A DNA stretch of 64,000 nucleotides from Streptomyces parvulus (GTDB lineage Bacteria; Actinomycetota; Actinomycetes; Streptomycetales; Streptomycetaceae): contig NZ_BMRX01000016.1 in assembly GCF_014648855.1 (NCBI RefSeq), positions 124,001-188,000 on the forward strand. The letters are read 5' to 3'. Shown here one piece after another: positions 34,903 through 43,722 of this stretch. Position numbers and translations under genes: made by a program. Below the pieces are notes generated by a model. It searched no databases and was not told where the DNA came from. It saw only the letters and a program-made list of their open reading frames with translations. Each line of letters begins with the position of its first letter. Positions within the stretch are counted from its first letter, which is position 1.

Positions 34903-36423
34903 ATGGCAACCCTCTCCGTCGCCGCCGTCCTCGCCGAGAACGCCCGGCGCCGACCGGACAAGGAGGCGCTGGTCGAGGGCGACCTGCGGCTCTCCTTCGC
35001 CGAGGTCTGGCGGCGGGCACGGGCGCAGGCCGGCGCCCTGGCCGGCCTCGGCGTCGAGCCCGGCGACCGGGTCGCGCTGATGGCGCCGAACACCGCCGAC
35101 TTCCCGCAGGCGTACTACGCGATCGCCGCGGCCGGCGGCGTCGTCGTGCCGGTGCACCTGCTGCTGTCGGCCGGCGAGGTCGAGCACGTCCTGCGCGACA
35201 GCGGCGCCACCCTGCTGCTGTGCCACCCGGTCCAGGCGGAGACGGGCGCGGCCGCCGCGCGGGAGACCGGCGTACGGATGATCACCCTCGGCGAGGAGTT
35301 CGGCGCGCTCGCCGACGGGGCCGAACCGCTGACCACCTACGTGACGCGCGACGCCGACGACCCGGCGGTCGTCTTCTACACCAGCGGTACCACCGGCGTC
35401 CCCAAGGGCGCGGTGCTCAGCCACTTCAACCTGGTGATGAACGCGACCGTCAACGCCTTCGACGCCAACGACATCCGTCCCGACGACGTCGCGCTCGGCG
35501 CGCTGCCCCTGTTCCACGCCTTCGGGCAGACCGTCTCCCTGAACTCGACCTGGCGGGCGGGGGCCACCCTCGTGCTGCTGCCGCGCTTCGACGCCGCCCG
35601 CGCGATCGAGCTGATGGTGAAGGAGGGCGTCAACACCTTCCACGGGGTGCCGACCATGTTCGTCGCCCTCGCCGCCGCGTCGGCCGACGCGCCCGCCCTG
35701 CCGGACCTGCGGGTGTGCGTCTCCGGCGGGGCCTCGCTGCCGGTGGCGGTGCTGGAGCGGTTCGAGGCGGCGTTCGGCGCGCGCGTCCACGAGGGATACG
35801 GGCTGTCGGAGACCTCGCCCGCGGCGGCCGTCAACCAGCCCGTGTTCGGAACCAGGCCCGGCACCATCGGCCACCCCCTGTGGGGCGTGGACGTGGAGAT
35901 CGCCCGCTCCGACGTCGAGGGCCGCGTCGTCCTGCTGCCGCCCGGCGAGCTGGGCGAGGTCGTCGTGCGGGGCCACAACGTCTTCTCCGGCTACCTCGGC
36001 CGCCCCGAGGCCACCGCCGAGGCACTGGTGGACGGCTGGTTCCGCACCGGCGACCTCGGCACCAAGGACGACGAGGGCTTCCTCCGGATCGTCGACCGGA
36101 AGAAGGACGTCATCATCCGGGGCGGCTACAACGTCTACCCGCGCGAGGTCGAGGAGGTGCTGATGCGCCACCCCGGCGTCGCGCAGGTGGCCGTCATCGG
36201 CCTCCCGGACGACCTGCACGGCGAGGAGGTCTGCGCCGTCGTCGTCCCCGCCCCCGGCACGGCACCGGACCCCGCCGGGATCACCGAGTGGTCCAAGGGA
36301 CACCTCGGCCGGTACAAGTACCCGCGCCGGGTGGAGTTCGCGGACGCCCTGCCGCTAGGGCCGAGCATGAAGGTGCTGAAGCGGGAACTGCGCGCCCGCT
36401 ACGCCGGCCACGCCCAGGGCTGA
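34903..36423 (+). CDS. Long-chain-fatty-acid/aryl acid CoA ligase (AMP-forming)
   Basis: The 506-residue adenylate-forming enzyme activates a carboxylic acid with ATP and CoA. The P-loop motif VFYTSGTTGVPKGAVLSH is at about residues 156-173. ALPLFHAFGQTVSLN follows, then EGYGLSETSPAAAVN and GWFRTGDLGTKDDEGF. The hinge is IVDRKKDVIIRGGYNVYPRE. The catalytic lysine lies in GPSMKVLKREL at the end, where GPSGK is more usual. It forms an operon with the thiolase and has GGAG before its ATG. Chain length preference cannot be read from sequence. Confidence 0.92.
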   Translation: MATLSVAAVLAENARRRPDKEALVEGDLRLSFAEVWRRARAQAGALAGLGVEPGDRVALMAPNTADFPQAYYAIAAAGGVVVPVHLLLSAGEVEHVLRDSGATLLLCHPVQAETGAAAARETGVRMITLGEEFGALADGAEPLTTYVTRDADDPAVVFYTSGTTGVPKGAVLSHFNLVMNATVNAFDANDIRPDDVALGALPLFHAFGQTVSLNSTWRAGATLVLLPRFDAARAIELMVKEGVNTFHGVPTMFVALAAASADAPALPDLRVCVSGGASLPVAVLERFEAAFGARVHEGYGLSETSPAAAVNQPVFGTRPGTIGHPLWGVDVEIARSDVEGRVVLLPPGELGEVVVRGHNVFSGYLGRPEATAEALVDGWFRTGDLGTKDDEGFLRIVDRKKDVIIRGGYNVYPREVEEVLMRHPGVAQVAVIGLPDDLHGEEVCAVVVPAPGTAPDPAGITEWSKGHLGRYKYPRRVEFADALPLGPSMKVLKRELRARYAGHAQG

Positions 36424-36486
36424 GGACCGACTGACGAGACGGTGCTCACGGCGGGCGCTTGAGTGCGCATAGCATCGGTGGCCGCA

Positions 36487-37284
36487 ATGGACACGATGAC
36501 ACTCTGGCACCTCACCGGCTGGGAGTTCGCCGCCCTCGCCTTCGCGGCCCTGCTCGTCGGCTTCTCCAAGACCGCCGTGAGCGGGGCCAATACGGTCAGT
36601 CTCGCGATCTTCGCGGCGGTCCTGCCCGCCCGCGCCTCGACCGGCATCCTGCTGCCGGTGCTGATCGCCGGCGACGTCCTGGCCGTCCTCACCTACCGGC
36701 GCCACGCGCACTGGCCCACGCTGTGGCGGCTGTTCCCCGCCGTGGGCGTGGGCGTGGCCGTCGGCACCCTGTTCCTGGTGTGGGCCGACGACGCGGTCGT
36801 CCGGACCTCGATCGGCGTGATCCTGCTGCTCATGGCCGGGGTGACGGTGTGGCGCCGCAGACAGGCGGAGGCCGCGGACGCGTCCCGGGCCTCCGACGCC
36901 TCCGACGGGGGCGGCGCCTCCTCCCGGTCCGGCCGGGTGAAGGCCCGCTCCTACGGTGTCCTCGGCGGATTCACCACCATGGTCGCCAACGCCGGCGGCC
37001 CGGTGATGTCGATGTATCTGCTCTCCGCGGGCTTCCGCAAGCTCGGTTTCCTCGGCACGTCCGCCTTCTTCTTCCTGATCGTCAACGTCTCCAAGGTGCC
37101 CTTCAGCGCCGGCCTCGGACTGATCGACGGCCGGTCCCTGCTCCTCGACGCCGTGCTCGTCGTGTTCGTGGTGCCCGGTGCCTTCCTCGGCCGGTGGGCG
37201 GTGAAGCGGATCAACCAGCGCCTGTTCGAGCGTCTGGTGATCGCGGCGACGGTCGTGGGCGGTCTTCAGCTGTTGTTGACCTGA
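36487..37284 (+). CDS. Sulfite exporter TauE/SafE family permease
   Basis: The 265-residue membrane protein has about eight helices and two related halves, each opening with a TauE/SafE signature: LLVGFSKTAVSGANTVSLAI and GVLGGFTTMVANAGGPVMSM. The family moves sulfite, sulfoacetate or other organosulfur anions. The hydrophilic middle loop is rich in Ser/Asp/Ala. The ATG at 36487 is chosen because GGTGG lies nearby. A GTG at 36463 is the longer alternative. Its 3' end overlaps the convergent MFS gene by 74 bases. Confidence 0.87.
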   Translation: MDTMTLWHLTGWEFAALAFAALLVGFSKTAVSGANTVSLAIFAAVLPARASTGILLPVLIAGDVLAVLTYRRHAHWPTLWRLFPAVGVGVAVGTLFLVWADDAVVRTSIGVILLLMAGVTVWRRRQAEAADASRASDASDGGGASSRSGRVKARSYGVLGGFTTMVANAGGPVMSMYLLSAGFRKLGFLGTSAFFFLIVNVSKVPFSAGLGLIDGRSLLLDAVLVVFVVPGAFLGRWAVKRINQRLFERLVIAATVVGGLQLLLT

Positions 37285-39331
37285 GCCGCCGCGGAAGCCC
37301 GTTGCTCAGGTCCTCGACCAGCAGCCGCTTGGCGATCGAGTCGACCGCGGCGCGCAGATCCGCGCCCGAGGGACGGCCGATGTCCTGCTCCACCCGGTGC
37401 TCCAGCCAGGTCGCCCAGGCCCGGCCGATGACCAGCGCCTCGCGCGCGCCCGCCTCCGTGTGCGAGAGCAGGGAGCCGTGCCGGGTCAGGAAGCCCTCCT
37501 CGACCATGCGGTCGAAGACCGGCAGCAGCACCTCCGGCGGCAGCCGGCGCCGGGCGGCGATCAGGCCCAGGCTGGCGTGCCCCACCAGGCGGGTGAACAG
37601 CTCGACCTGCATCACCGCCCAGGCGCCCGCGACGTCGAGCCGGGTGTCGCTCTCCGCGATGATCCGGCGCGCGGTGTCCAGCTCCGTACCCCCGATGATC
37701 TTCCCGACCGAGGACTCCAGGGTGCGCCTGCTGTCGGCGCCGTGCGGGGACGCGAAGCCCTCGCCCATGTCGGTGGAGCCCGCGCGGGCGCTGTCCCGCA
37801 GCTGGACCTGCTTGAGGAACAGGGCCACGAGGAAGCCGACCGCCGCGATCGGCACCGTCCACAGGAACACCGTCTGGATGGTGTCCGCGTACGCCCCGAC
37901 GATCGGCGCCGACGTCTCGGCGGGCAGGCTGTGCACGCCCTCCGGACTGGTCGCCGCCCGCCCGATCGACGACGGGTCGGCGCCGCCCGTGCGGGCCGCC
38001 TCGGCGACGCCGTCGCGCAGGTTGGGGCCGAGGGCGTTGGCGTAGATGGTGCCGAACACGGCGGTGCCGAAGGAGCTGCCCAGGGTGCGGAAGAAGGTGA
38101 CGCCTGAGGTCGCGGTGCCGAGGTCGGCGTAGTCGACGGTGTTCTGCACGGCGATGGTCAGCACCTGCATGGACAGGCCGATGCCCGTGCCCAGCACGAA
38201 CATGTACAGCGACTCCAGGCCGGCGCCGGTCGACGGGCCCATCAGCGACATCAGGTACAGGCCGACGCCCATCACGAGGGTGCCGGCGATCGGGAACAGC
38301 CGGTACCGTCCCGTCCGGCTGACGACGCTGCCGCTGAAGACCGAGGCGATCAGCAGCCCCGCCACCATGGGCAGCGTGCGGACGCCGGAGACGGTGGCGG
38401 AGTCGCCGTCGACGTACTGGAGGTAGGTCGGCAGGTACGTCAGCGCGCCGAGCATCGCGAAGCCGACGATGAAGCTCAGCACCGAGCAGACCGTGAACAC
38501 CGGGTTGGCGAACAGCCGCATCGGCAGCATCGGTTCGGCCGCGCGCAGCTCCACCAGGCAGAACAGCGCGAGCGCGACCAGTCCGCCCGCGAACAGGCCG
38601 AGGATCACGCCCGAGCCCCACGCGTACTCGTTGCCGCCCCAGCTGGTGGCCAGGATCAGCGCGCTCGCGCCCACCGCGACCAGCGCGATGCCCAGGTAGT
38701 CGATGACGGGCCGGACGGCCGACTTCACCACCGGGATGGTGCGGGCCGCGGCGATCACGACGACGATCGCGATGGGCACGTTGACGTAGAACGCCCACCG
38801 CCAGGAGAGGTGGTCGGTGAACAGCCCGCCCAGCAGCGGTCCGACGACCGTCGCGACGCCGAAGACCGCGCCGATGGCGCCCTGGTACTTGCCGCGCTCG
38901 CGCAGCGGGATCACGTCGGCGATCAGCGCCATCGCCGTCACCATCAGGCCGCCCGCGCCGACGCCCTGCATCGCCCGCCACATGATCAGCAGCAGCATGT
39001 CGGTCGCCAGCCCGCACAGGAACGACCCGGTGATGAACACGATCGCCGAGACCTGGAAGACCACCTTGCGGCCGAACAGGTCGCCGAACTTGCCGACCAG
39101 CACCGTCGCCACGGTCTCGGCCAGCAGGTACGACGTCACCACCCACGACTGGTGCGAGGCGCCGCCGAGGTCGGACACGATCGTCGGCAGCGCGGTGCCG
39201 ACGATCGTCTGGTCGAGCGCGGCCAGCAGCATCCCGAGCATGATCGTGACGAAGACGACGTTGCGCCGCCGCCGGTCCAGGACGGGCGGCTGTGCGGCGG
39301 TGGTCCGCGGCGCTTCCTCGGCGACTGTCAC
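37211..39331 (-). CDS. DHA2-family MFS drug exporter with C-terminal winged-helix-like extension
   Basis: The 706-residue protein has fourteen predicted helices of the EmrB/QacA type (residues ~25-530): MLAALDQTIVGTALPTIVSD, LVGKFGDLFGRKVVFQ, GVGAGGLMVTAMALIADVIP and the antiporter motif GVATVVGPLLGGLFTDHLSW. After the last helix about 170 cytoplasmic residues follow. They include IIGGTELDTARRIIAESD, SLGLIAARRRLPPEVLLPVF and MVEEGFLTRHGSLLSHTEAG, which resemble a winged-helix (MarR-like) fold. A plain exporter would end near residue 540. GTG start. The last 74 bases overlap the convergent TauE/SafE gene. Confidence 0.85.
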   Translation of the reverse strand: MTVAEEAPRTTAAQPPVLDRRRRNVVFVTIMLGMLLAALDQTIVGTALPTIVSDLGGASHQSWVVTSYLLAETVATVLVGKFGDLFGRKVVFQVSAIVFITGSFLCGLATDMLLLIMWRAMQGVGAGGLMVTAMALIADVIPLRERGKYQGAIGAVFGVATVVGPLLGGLFTDHLSWRWAFYVNVPIAIVVVIAAARTIPVVKSAVRPVIDYLGIALVAVGASALILATSWGGNEYAWGSGVILGLFAGGLVALALFCLVELRAAEPMLPMRLFANPVFTVCSVLSFIVGFAMLGALTYLPTYLQYVDGDSATVSGVRTLPMVAGLLIASVFSGSVVSRTGRYRLFPIAGTLVMGVGLYLMSLMGPSTGAGLESLYMFVLGTGIGLSMQVLTIAVQNTVDYADLGTATSGVTFFRTLGSSFGTAVFGTIYANALGPNLRDGVAEAARTGGADPSSIGRAATSPEGVHSLPAETSAPIVGAYADTIQTVFLWTVPIAAVGFLVALFLKQVQLRDSARAGSTDMGEGFASPHGADSRRTLESSVGKIIGGTELDTARRIIAESDTRLDVAGAWAVMQVELFTRLVGHASLGLIAARRRLPPEVLLPVFDRMVEEGFLTRHGSLLSHTEAGAREALVIGRAWATWLEHRVEQDIGRPSGADLRAAVDSIAKRLLVEDLSNGLPRRLRSTTAEDRPRPSPRSPDARTGAG

Positions 39332-39397
39332 GAGGTCACGATCACACCCGTGCAGCCGCCACGCATGCGGGGACGGTCCGGCCGGGTGCCCGGCGCC

Positions 39398-40168
39398 TCA
39401 AGGCCTCGGACGCCGCCGCAGCAGGTACGTGTCCATGATCCAGCCCTTGCGCTCCCGCGCCTGCGCCCGCAGCCGCTCGATGCGCGGTCCCGCCTCGGCG
39501 ATCGGGCCCGAGTCGAGGATCTCGTCCGGGGTGCCGAGGTACGCGCCCCAGTAGATGTCCAGGTCCTCGTCCGCGTACCGCCGGAAGGTCTGGTGCGCGT
39601 CCAGCATCACCACGACGTCCTCGACGCCCTCCGGGAAGCCCTCCGCGAGCCGCCGCCCGGTGGTGATCTGCACCGGCCGCGCCACCCGGTTCAGCCCCGT
39701 GCGGTGCCGGGCCGCCAGCGACGAGACGCTGCTGATGCCGGGCACCACGTCGTACTCGAACGCGACCGTGCCGCGCCCCAGCACCTCCTCCAGGATCCCC
39801 AGCGTGCTGTCGTACAGCGACGGGTCGCCCCACACCAGGAACGCGCCGCTCTCGTCCTCGCCCAGCTCCCCGGCGATCAGCCGTTCGTAGATGCCGGCGC
39901 GGGCCAGGCGCCAGTCCTCGACGGCGGGGGAGTAGGCGGCGCCCTCCGCGGCGCGGTCCCGCTCCGGGTCGCGCGCCTCGACGACGCGGTACGTGCCCTC
40001 CGGCACATGCGTCTCCAGCATGTCCCGGCGCAGCCGCACCAGGTCGTCCTTCACCTCGCCCTTGCCCAGGACGAAGAACACGTCCGTGTCCCGCATCGCC
40101 CGCACCGCCTGCAGGGTCAGCTGGTCGGGGTCGCCCGCGCCGATACCGATCACATGAATCTTCCGCAC
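39398..40168 (-). CDS. cobF: Precorrin-6A synthase (deacetylating)
   Basis: This 256-residue SAM-dependent tetrapyrrole methylase has HVIGIGAGDPDQLTLQAV at the N-terminus and WGDPSLYDSTLGILEEVL in the middle. PGISSVSSLAARH follows, with the CobF-type MLDAHQTFRRYADEDLDIYW near the end. It methylates C-1 of precorrin-5 with loss of acetate in aerobic cobalamin synthesis. The other cob genes are not in this window, so it stands apart from its pathway. GTG start. Confidence 0.9.
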   Translation of the reverse strand: MRKIHVIGIGAGDPDQLTLQAVRAMRDTDVFFVLGKGEVKDDLVRLRRDMLETHVPEGTYRVVEARDPERDRAAEGAAYSPAVEDWRLARAGIYERLIAGELGEDESGAFLVWGDPSLYDSTLGILEEVLGRGTVAFEYDVVPGISSVSSLAARHRTGLNRVARPVQITTGRRLAEGFPEGVEDVVVMLDAHQTFRRYADEDLDIYWGAYLGTPDEILDSGPIAEAGPRIERLRAQARERKGWIMDTYLLRRRPRP

Positions 40169-40229
40169 CCCACGAGTCTGCCGTACGCCGTCGGCGGCGT
40201 TCCGACCGGGCGGCCGGACCGGGGGCGGG

Positions 40230-40745
40230 TCAGCCCCGCAGCCGCGGCGCCCGCGCCCCGGCGTCCACGGACGCTCCGTCCGCCACGTCCCGCGCCAGCT
40301 CCCGGGCCCACCCGGCGACCGAGCCGAGATCCACTCCGTACGGCCGCGCCCGCCCGGCGCCCGACTCCGCCCACTCGGTCACCGCGCCCGCCCCGCGCCG
40401 CAGCAGCCTGGCCCCGCCGGTGCCGTTGCCGCGCGCCGCGTGCGTGAGCCCCACCGCCAGCTGGGCCATCCCGCGCCACAGCTGCCGCTCGTCGTCGGGG
40501 CCGGACTTCCAGGCGTCCTCGAACACCTCGTGCGCGTGGAACGGCTTCCCCTCGTCCAGCAGCCGCTGCGCCTCGGCGACCGTCTCCTCCGGCGCCCGCA
40601 CGACGCCCTCGGGCTGCCGGGCGACGCCGTCCGCGCCGTACGGCAGCGGCCGCCCGAGCCCGTCCCGGGGCCTGGCGTTGCGCGCCCGCCCCTCCTCGTC
40701 CCGGTCCCGGGCGCCGGGCGGGCGGTCCGATGCTGTGCTGTCCAT
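40230..40745 (-). CDS. DUF309 family protein
   Basis: The 171-residue protein has the DUF309 signature LDEGKPFHAHEVFEDAWKSG (about residues 66-85) and WRGMAQLAVGLTHAARGN, which form a small helical bundle. Some members are thought to be metal-binding hydrolase-like, but no reaction is established. The N-terminal 45 residues are Arg/Asp-rich and probably disordered. The ATG at 40745 lacks a strong ribosome site. It lies about 100 bases from the second tRNA-Pro and is divergent from it. Confidence 0.83.
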   Translation of the reverse strand: MDSTASDRPPGARDRDEEGRARNARPRDGLGRPLPYGADGVARQPEGVVRAPEETVAEAQRLLDEGKPFHAHEVFEDAWKSGPDDERQLWRGMAQLAVGLTHAARGNGTGGARLLRRGAGAVTEWAESGAGRARPYGVDLGSVAGWARELARDVADGASVDAGARAPRLRG

Positions 40746-40843
40746 GGGGCCGATTGTCCCCCGCCCGTGCCCGCTTAGGCGTGGCCCGGCCGGTGCGGTA
40801 AGGTGCTGTCGCGTGATCGCGCGGTCCGCCGCGCGTCGCACAC

Positions 40844-40917
<74 letters not shown>

Positions 40918-40925
40918 CGGTGACG

Positions 40926-40967
40926 GAGAAGGACCTCCGCGGGCAGCAGCCCGCGGAGGTCCTTCTC
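40926..40967 (+). terminator. Hairpin terminator of tRNA-Pro
   Basis: A 19-base perfect stem (40926-40944 with 40949-40967) with loop AGCA lies eight bases after the tRNA. No T-run follows, so it is a stem-only type of terminator. Confidence 0.8.
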
Positions 40968-40980
40968 GCATGTACGGCCG

Positions 40981-41403
40981 CTACCGCCGGGGCACGGCCC
41001 CGGCGGCGGTCAGCAGGTCCACCGTCTCCCCGTGCCCTCCGTGGACCGCCCAGTCGAGCGGGGTCCAGCCCGTGCCGTGGTCCTCCGCGAGGTTCGGGTC
41101 GGCGCCGTGTTCGAGCAGGGCGCGGACCGCTTCCGCGTACCCCCAGCAGGCGGCTCCGCACAGGGGTGTGCCCTCCGAGCCGATGCCGCTCTCCGTGTCG
41201 GGCCGCGCACCGGCCGCCAGCAGCGACCGCACCAGACCGGCGTCCCCGTTCACGGCGGCCTGGTACAGCGGCGTGGTGCCGGCGGCGTCCGCCGTCTCCG
41301 CCGGCGCGCCCGAGCGCAGCAGCGCCCGCACCCGGACCGGGTCGCCGACCAGAACCGCGTCGACGAGGCGGCCGGACAGCTTCTTCCTCCGTCGTCTGTT
41401 CAC
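40981..41403 (-). CDS. Ankyrin-repeat protein
   Basis: The 140-residue protein consists of about four ankyrin repeats: RLVDAVLVGDPVRVRALLRS, GTTPLYQAAVNGDAGLVRSL, GTPLCGAACWGYAEAVRALL and GWTPLDWAVHGGHGETVDLL. It has a basic N-terminus (MNRRRRKK) and no other domain or signal, so it is likely a cytoplasmic protein-binding scaffold. GTG start at 41403. Partner unknown. Confidence 0.88.
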   Translation of the reverse strand: MNRRRRKKLSGRLVDAVLVGDPVRVRALLRSGAPAETADAAGTTPLYQAAVNGDAGLVRSLLAAGARPDTESGIGSEGTPLCGAACWGYAEAVRALLEHGADPNLAEDHGTGWTPLDWAVHGGHGETVDLLTAAGAVPRR

Positions 41404-41455
41404 GGGCGCCGAGCCTATGGGGGCGCCCGGCGGTGTGGTCGGCCGGGGTTCGGGT

Positions 41456-42454
41456 TCAGACCTGGTAGCGGTCGGCCGCGAACAGGTCCAGGTGCTCCTT
41501 CACCCACGCCGAGGTCCGGCGCAGCCCGTCCGCCAGGCCGACCCGCGGCTCCCAGCCCGCCCAGCGCCGGGCACGGGAGTTGTCGGACAGCAGGCGCAGC
41601 ACCTCGCTGCCGCCGGGCCGCAGCCGGGCGGGGTCCACCACGATCTCCGCGTCGCTGCCCGCCGCGACGGTGAGGGCCTGTGCCAGGTCGCCGATGGATA
41701 TCTCCCGGCCCGAGCCGAGGTTGACGACCTGTCCGAGGGCGCGGTCGCAGTCGGCCATGGCGAGGAAGCCCGCCGCGGTGTCGGTGACGTAGGTGAAGTC
41801 GCGGGTCGGCGTGAGCGAGCCGAGCCTGATCGTGCGGGCCCCGGAGTGCAGTTGGGCGAGGATCGCCGGGATGACCGCGCGGGCGGACTGACGGGGGCCG
41901 TAGGTGTTGAAGGGGCGCACCACGGTCACCGGCAGCTCGAAGGCGTGCCAGTGGGACAGCGCCATCATGTCGGCGCCGATCTTGGACGCGGAGTACGGGG
42001 ACTGCGGCTGCAGCGGGTGGTCCTCGCCGATGGGCGCCGTCCGGGCGGTGCCGTAGACCTCGCTGGTGGAGGTGTGCACCAGGCGGCGCACCTGGTGGCG
42101 GCGGCACGCCTCGGCGACGTTCTCGGTGCCGACGACGTTGGTCTGCACGTAGGCGCCGGGCGACTGGTAGCTGTACGGGATGCCGATCAGCGCGGCGAGG
42201 TGGAAGACGGTGTCGACGCCGTCCACGGCGTCGCTCACGCGGCCCGCGTCGCGGACGTCGCCGGTGACCGTGGTGACCAGCGGATGGCCGAGGAGGTGCG
42301 CGAGATGGCCCTTCTCGGCGTACGGCTTGTAGTGCGTGAACGCCCGGACCCGGGCGCCCCGGGAGACGAGCAGGTCGACGAGTGCCGAGCCGATGAAGCC
42401 CTCGGCTCCGGTGACCAGGACCTCGCGGCCGGTCCAGGCGGGGGTGTGGTTCAC
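41456..42454 (-). CDS. NAD-dependent epimerase/dehydratase, sugar nucleotide type
   Basis: The 332-residue extended SDR has the NAD motif VLVTGAEGFIGSALVDLLVS, GDVRDAGRVSDAVDGVDTVFHLAA, TSEVYGTAR and the catalytic YSASK. It also has PFNTYGPRQSARAVIPAI, the pattern of GDP-mannose/dTDP-glucose 4,6-dehydratases. It should modify a nucleotide sugar. Its GTG overlaps the stop of the MurG-like gene (GTGA), so both are translated together. This suggests a dedicated cell-envelope glycan step. Confidence 0.88.
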   Translation of the reverse strand: MNHTPAWTGREVLVTGAEGFIGSALVDLLVSRGARVRAFTHYKPYAEKGHLAHLLGHPLVTTVTGDVRDAGRVSDAVDGVDTVFHLAALIGIPYSYQSPGAYVQTNVVGTENVAEACRRHQVRRLVHTSTSEVYGTARTAPIGEDHPLQPQSPYSASKIGADMMALSHWHAFELPVTVVRPFNTYGPRQSARAVIPAILAQLHSGARTIRLGSLTPTRDFTYVTDTAAGFLAMADCDRALGQVVNLGSGREISIGDLAQALTVAAGSDAEIVVDPARLRPGGSEVLRLLSDNSRARRWAGWEPRVGLADGLRRTSAWVKEHLDLFAADRYQV

Positions 42455-43659
42455 GGGGTGCGCTCCAGGGGGTGCGGGGTGGGCAGGGGGTGGCCGGCGA
42501 GGCGCAGTACCTCGGCGGCGAGCAGGTCGGCGGCGTACGCGTGCGGCCCGGGGTCGGCGGCCGACTCCATCGCGGCGAGCCGGGCGGGATCGGCCAGCAG
42601 CGGCTCGACCAGCTCGGCCAGCCGCCCCGCCGTCGTCTCGGCGTCGGGCAGCAGCAGTCCCGCCCCGGCGTCGGTCAGCACCCGCGCGTTGTGCGTCTGG
42701 TGGTCGCCGGGGGCGTGCGGGTAGGGCACGAGCACCGCGGGCACGCCGGTGCTGGCGAGTTCGGCGACGGTCGCCGAACCGGCGCGGCAGACCACCAGGT
42801 CGGCGGCCGCGTACACCTGGTCCATGTGGTCCAGGTACGGCACCACGCGGGCCACCTCGCTGCCCGCGAGCCGGAACCGGGCCTCCTCCAGCGCGTCGGG
42901 ACCCGTCTTGATCAGCAGGTGCACGTCCCTGCGATGGCGCCAGCGCCGGGCCAGCTCCGTGGCGGCCTCGGTGAGCCGCGCGGCGCCCAGGCTGCCGCCG
43001 TTGAAGACCACGAGCCGCGCCCCGTCCGGCACGCCCAGCGCGCGCCGCGCCTCGGGGCGCCGGGCCGCGCGGTCCAGGCCGGCCAGCGCCGCCGCGATGG
43101 GCATGCCGACGACGCGGGCGTGCTCCCCGCCGGCCAGGCCCGCGCGGGAGCGGTCGAAGGCGACCGCGACGTGCGGGGTGAGCCGGGCGGCGAAGCGGTT
43201 GGCGCGGCCGGGCACGGCGTTGGACTCGTGGATGAGGCTCGGCAGGCCCGACCACCGGGCGCCGAGGATCACGGGGGCGCTCGGATAGCCGCCCATGCCG
43301 ACCGCCACCTGGGCCCGCTGCTCGCGCAGCACCGTCCGGCACTGCCCGGCGGACCGCACCAGGGCCGAGGGCAGCAGATAGCGCCGGGCGCCCAGGCTCG
43401 GGTCGAAGGGGATCATGTCGACGGTGTGCAGCCGGTACCCGGCCCGGGGGATCAGCCGGGTCTCCAGGCCCCGGGTGGTGCCGACGAAGGAGATCTCCGC
43501 GGCCGGGACCGCGCGGCGCAGCGCGTCGGCGAGCGCGAGACCGGGGTAGATGTGACCACCGGTGCCGCCCGCGCCGATCACCACGGACAGCCTGGGCGGG
43601 GGAGGGTGATGTCCGGCGGGCGGCACGTGGGCCGGGCCGGAGGACGAGGATCCGAACAT
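42451..43659 (-). CDS. MurG-like UDP-GlcNAc glycosyltransferase (second copy type)
   Basis: The 402-residue protein matches MurG, the GT28 enzyme that adds GlcNAc to lipid I. The N-terminal motif is GAGGTGGHIYPGLALADALR, followed by VGMGGYPSAPVILGARW, HESNAVPGRANRFAA, FNGGSLGAARL, and CRAGSATVAELASTGVPAVL with APGDHQTHNARVLTDAGAG. It is not in a division/cell-wall (dcw) cluster but coupled to a sugar nucleotide epimerase and divergent from a two-component system. A specialised or inducible envelope role seems more likely than the housekeeping one. The ATG at 43659 lacks a clear ribosome site, and GTG at 43674 is possible. Confidence 0.85.
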   Translation of the reverse strand: MFGSSSSGPAHVPPAGHHPPPPRLSVVIGAGGTGGHIYPGLALADALRRAVPAAEISFVGTTRGLETRLIPRAGYRLHTVDMIPFDPSLGARRYLLPSALVRSAGQCRTVLREQRAQVAVGMGGYPSAPVILGARWSGLPSLIHESNAVPGRANRFAARLTPHVAVAFDRSRAGLAGGEHARVVGMPIAAALAGLDRAARRPEARRALGVPDGARLVVFNGGSLGAARLTEAATELARRWRHRRDVHLLIKTGPDALEEARFRLAGSEVARVVPYLDHMDQVYAAADLVVCRAGSATVAELASTGVPAVLVPYPHAPGDHQTHNARVLTDAGAGLLLPDAETTAGRLAELVEPLLADPARLAAMESAADPGPHAYAADLLAAEVLRLAGHPLPTPHPLERTP

Positions 43660-43682
43660 GGCCGCCACGGTCACAGGCCGGG

Positions 43683-43699
43683 CTAAGAAGGTTTTAAGA
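43683..43699. promoter_or_regulatory. 11-base-period TAAGA direct repeat between MurG-like and two-component genes
   Basis: CTAAGA (43683-43688) and TTAAGA (43694-43699) repeat with an 11-base period. That is the spacing of OmpR/PhoB-type response regulator boxes. The site sits in the 63 bases between the divergent genes, so the adjacent regulator could control both directions. Confidence 0.5.
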
Positions 43700-43722
43700 C
43701 GCCGCTTTGGCAGGCTGGGCGC

